64,000 nt of DNA from Spartobacteria bacterium (lineage in GTDB: Bacteria; Verrucomicrobiota; Kiritimatiellia; RZYC01), in contig RZYC01000005.1 of assembly GCA_009930475.1 (NCBI GenBank), forward strand, positions 1 through 64,000, given 5' to 3'. Positions 63,498-64,000 of this stretch are shown piece by piece. The notes under the pieces are model-generated. The model had not been told where the DNA came from, made no database searches, and saw only the letters and a list, made by a program, of their open reading frames with translations. Position 1 is the first letter of the stretch. The number at the start of each line of letters is the position of its first letter. Position numbers and translations under genes: made by a program.

Positions 63498-64000
63498 GTG
63501 CATGCTACCATTTGTGATCTGATACTTGACCTCGCTCAAAACGGGGTTGAGGCGTCGTCCACGCTGGTAGACATCACTGTAAGGCACGACAAATCCATTC
63601 TGACTGTAACGATAAAGGATAACGGAAAAGGTATGAGCGAGGCCGTGATACAACGTGCACTGGATCCGTTCTACACCGACGGCGTGAAACATCGTCAGCG
63701 GCGCGTAGGCTTAGGCCTGCCTTTTTTAAAACAGCTGACTGATATGACGGAGGGATCATTCGCTATTGATTCCACGCCAAATCAGGGAACCTGTGTTACT
63801 TTTTCGCTCAATATCGACCATATCGATCTGCCCCCCATGGGAAATATACCTTCACTGGTTCTTTCGATGATGAATTTCGAGGGAACCTATGATTTATCAT
63901 TTACCAGAGTTTGCGGATCAAACCAATATGAAATCCGGCGATCGGAACTGCTTGATGCAATCGGTGGTTTTGAAACGTCAGATGACCTGATATTGGCGCG
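63498..64000 (+). CDS. HATPase-domain protein, truncated by the window edge
   Basis: An open frame from GTG at 63498 to the last base, about 167 codons, with no stop. It is a GHKL ATPase: N-box LILDLAQNGVEAS, G1 box DNGKGMSEA, G2 box GLGLPFLKQL, and a Thr-ending GTCVTFSL. There is no kinase dimerisation domain before it. Small ATPases of this kind are regularly found between nuoE- and nuoF-like genes in [FeFe]-hydrogenase operons, with unknown role. AGAGGC lies about 7 nt before the GTG. The residues after about 110 are not recognised. Confidence 0.85.
   Translation, partial: MHATICDLILDLAQNGVEASSTLVDITVRHDKSILTVTIKDNGKGMSEAVIQRALDPFYTDGVKHRQRRVGLGLPFLKQLTDMTEGSFAIDSTPNQGTCVTFSLNIDHIDLPPMGNIPSLVLSMMNFEGTYDLSFTRVCGSNQYEIRRSELLDAIGGFETSDDLILA

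Overview
The window (about half G+C by eye) looks like chromosomal DNA of an anaerobic, fermentative, Gram-negative-type bacterium of the PVC superphylum. My best guess is Kiritimatiellota or a close relative. The reasons are: a lipid A gene (lpxA) and outer-membrane barrels; an [FeFe]-hydrogenase maturase and the start of a hydrogenase operon; a ferredoxin-fused Etf; sigma-54 activators; two RAYT-type transposases with a long C-terminal extension of the kind I associate with PVC genomes; and a secreted hydrolase with the 'FYRI/FYRL' N-terminal module seen in those genomes. This assignment is inference; no rRNA or tRNA gene was seen in the window.

Layout. 0.1-5.2 kb: secreted alpha/beta hydrolase, GH13 oligo-1,6-glucosidase, small orphan ORF, ParE/RelE-type toxin-antitoxin pair, inositol-monophosphatase-family enzyme. 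5.2-17.1 kb, all minus strand: cysS-tmk-holB, then an ABC importer operon of the COG2984/4120/1101 (TrpXYZ-like) type. Its substrate-binding gene encodes four tandem binding domains and is interrupted by one in-frame TAA. A STAS-domain gene sits between it and the permease and is translationally coupled to the permease. A CgeB-like glycosyltransferase lies upstream. 17.1-23.7 kb: RAYT transposase 1, an RND/MMPL - LolA-like - beta-barrel operon, and thioredoxin. 23.7-28.2 kb, plus strand: dapA, then acyl-CoA dehydrogenase-etfB-etfA with two [4Fe-4S] clusters on EtfA, which suggests electron bifurcation. 28.3-36 kb: RAYT transposase 2, a YgfK-like iron-sulfur flavoprotein with a damaged FAD motif, two GT4 glycosyltransferases, and an orphan FecCD permease. 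36-42 kb: APC permease fused to a PTS EIIA domain, sigma-54 activator, porin-like barrel, lipoamide-dehydrogenase-type enzyme. 42-52.6 kb: Cdd1-type HhH protein, Cache-MCP-bacteriohemerythrin oxygen sensor, two unknown membrane proteins (one ending in a zinc ribbon), response regulator, lpxA, radC, hflX, hypothetical, second sigma-54 activator. 52.8-55.8 kb, plus strand: small unknown gene, hydE, NERD protein, DJ-1 protein, HU. 55.9-62.8 kb: three large GT-C-type membrane proteins. 63.0 kb to the edge: NuoE/HndA-like [2Fe-2S] subunit and a truncated HATPase protein, the head of a hydrogenase operon.

How it fits together. The Etf/dehydrogenase complex, hydE and the NuoE-HATPase pair point to ferredoxin/NADH/H2 redox balancing. 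The hemerythrin MCP and the two cysteine-bearing PAS activators may sense oxygen or redox state. Many genes overlap by 4-8 bp (ATGA-type junctions), so several operons are probably translationally coupled. No gap between genes exceeds 300 bp. The larger ones (23720-24005, 60138-60410, 62793-63001) hold no gene that I can see.

The most unusual items are the four-domain binding protein plus STAS ABC operon with its in-frame stop, the family of 25-bp palindromes (one supplies a stop codon), and the palindrome conserved upstream of both RAYT genes.
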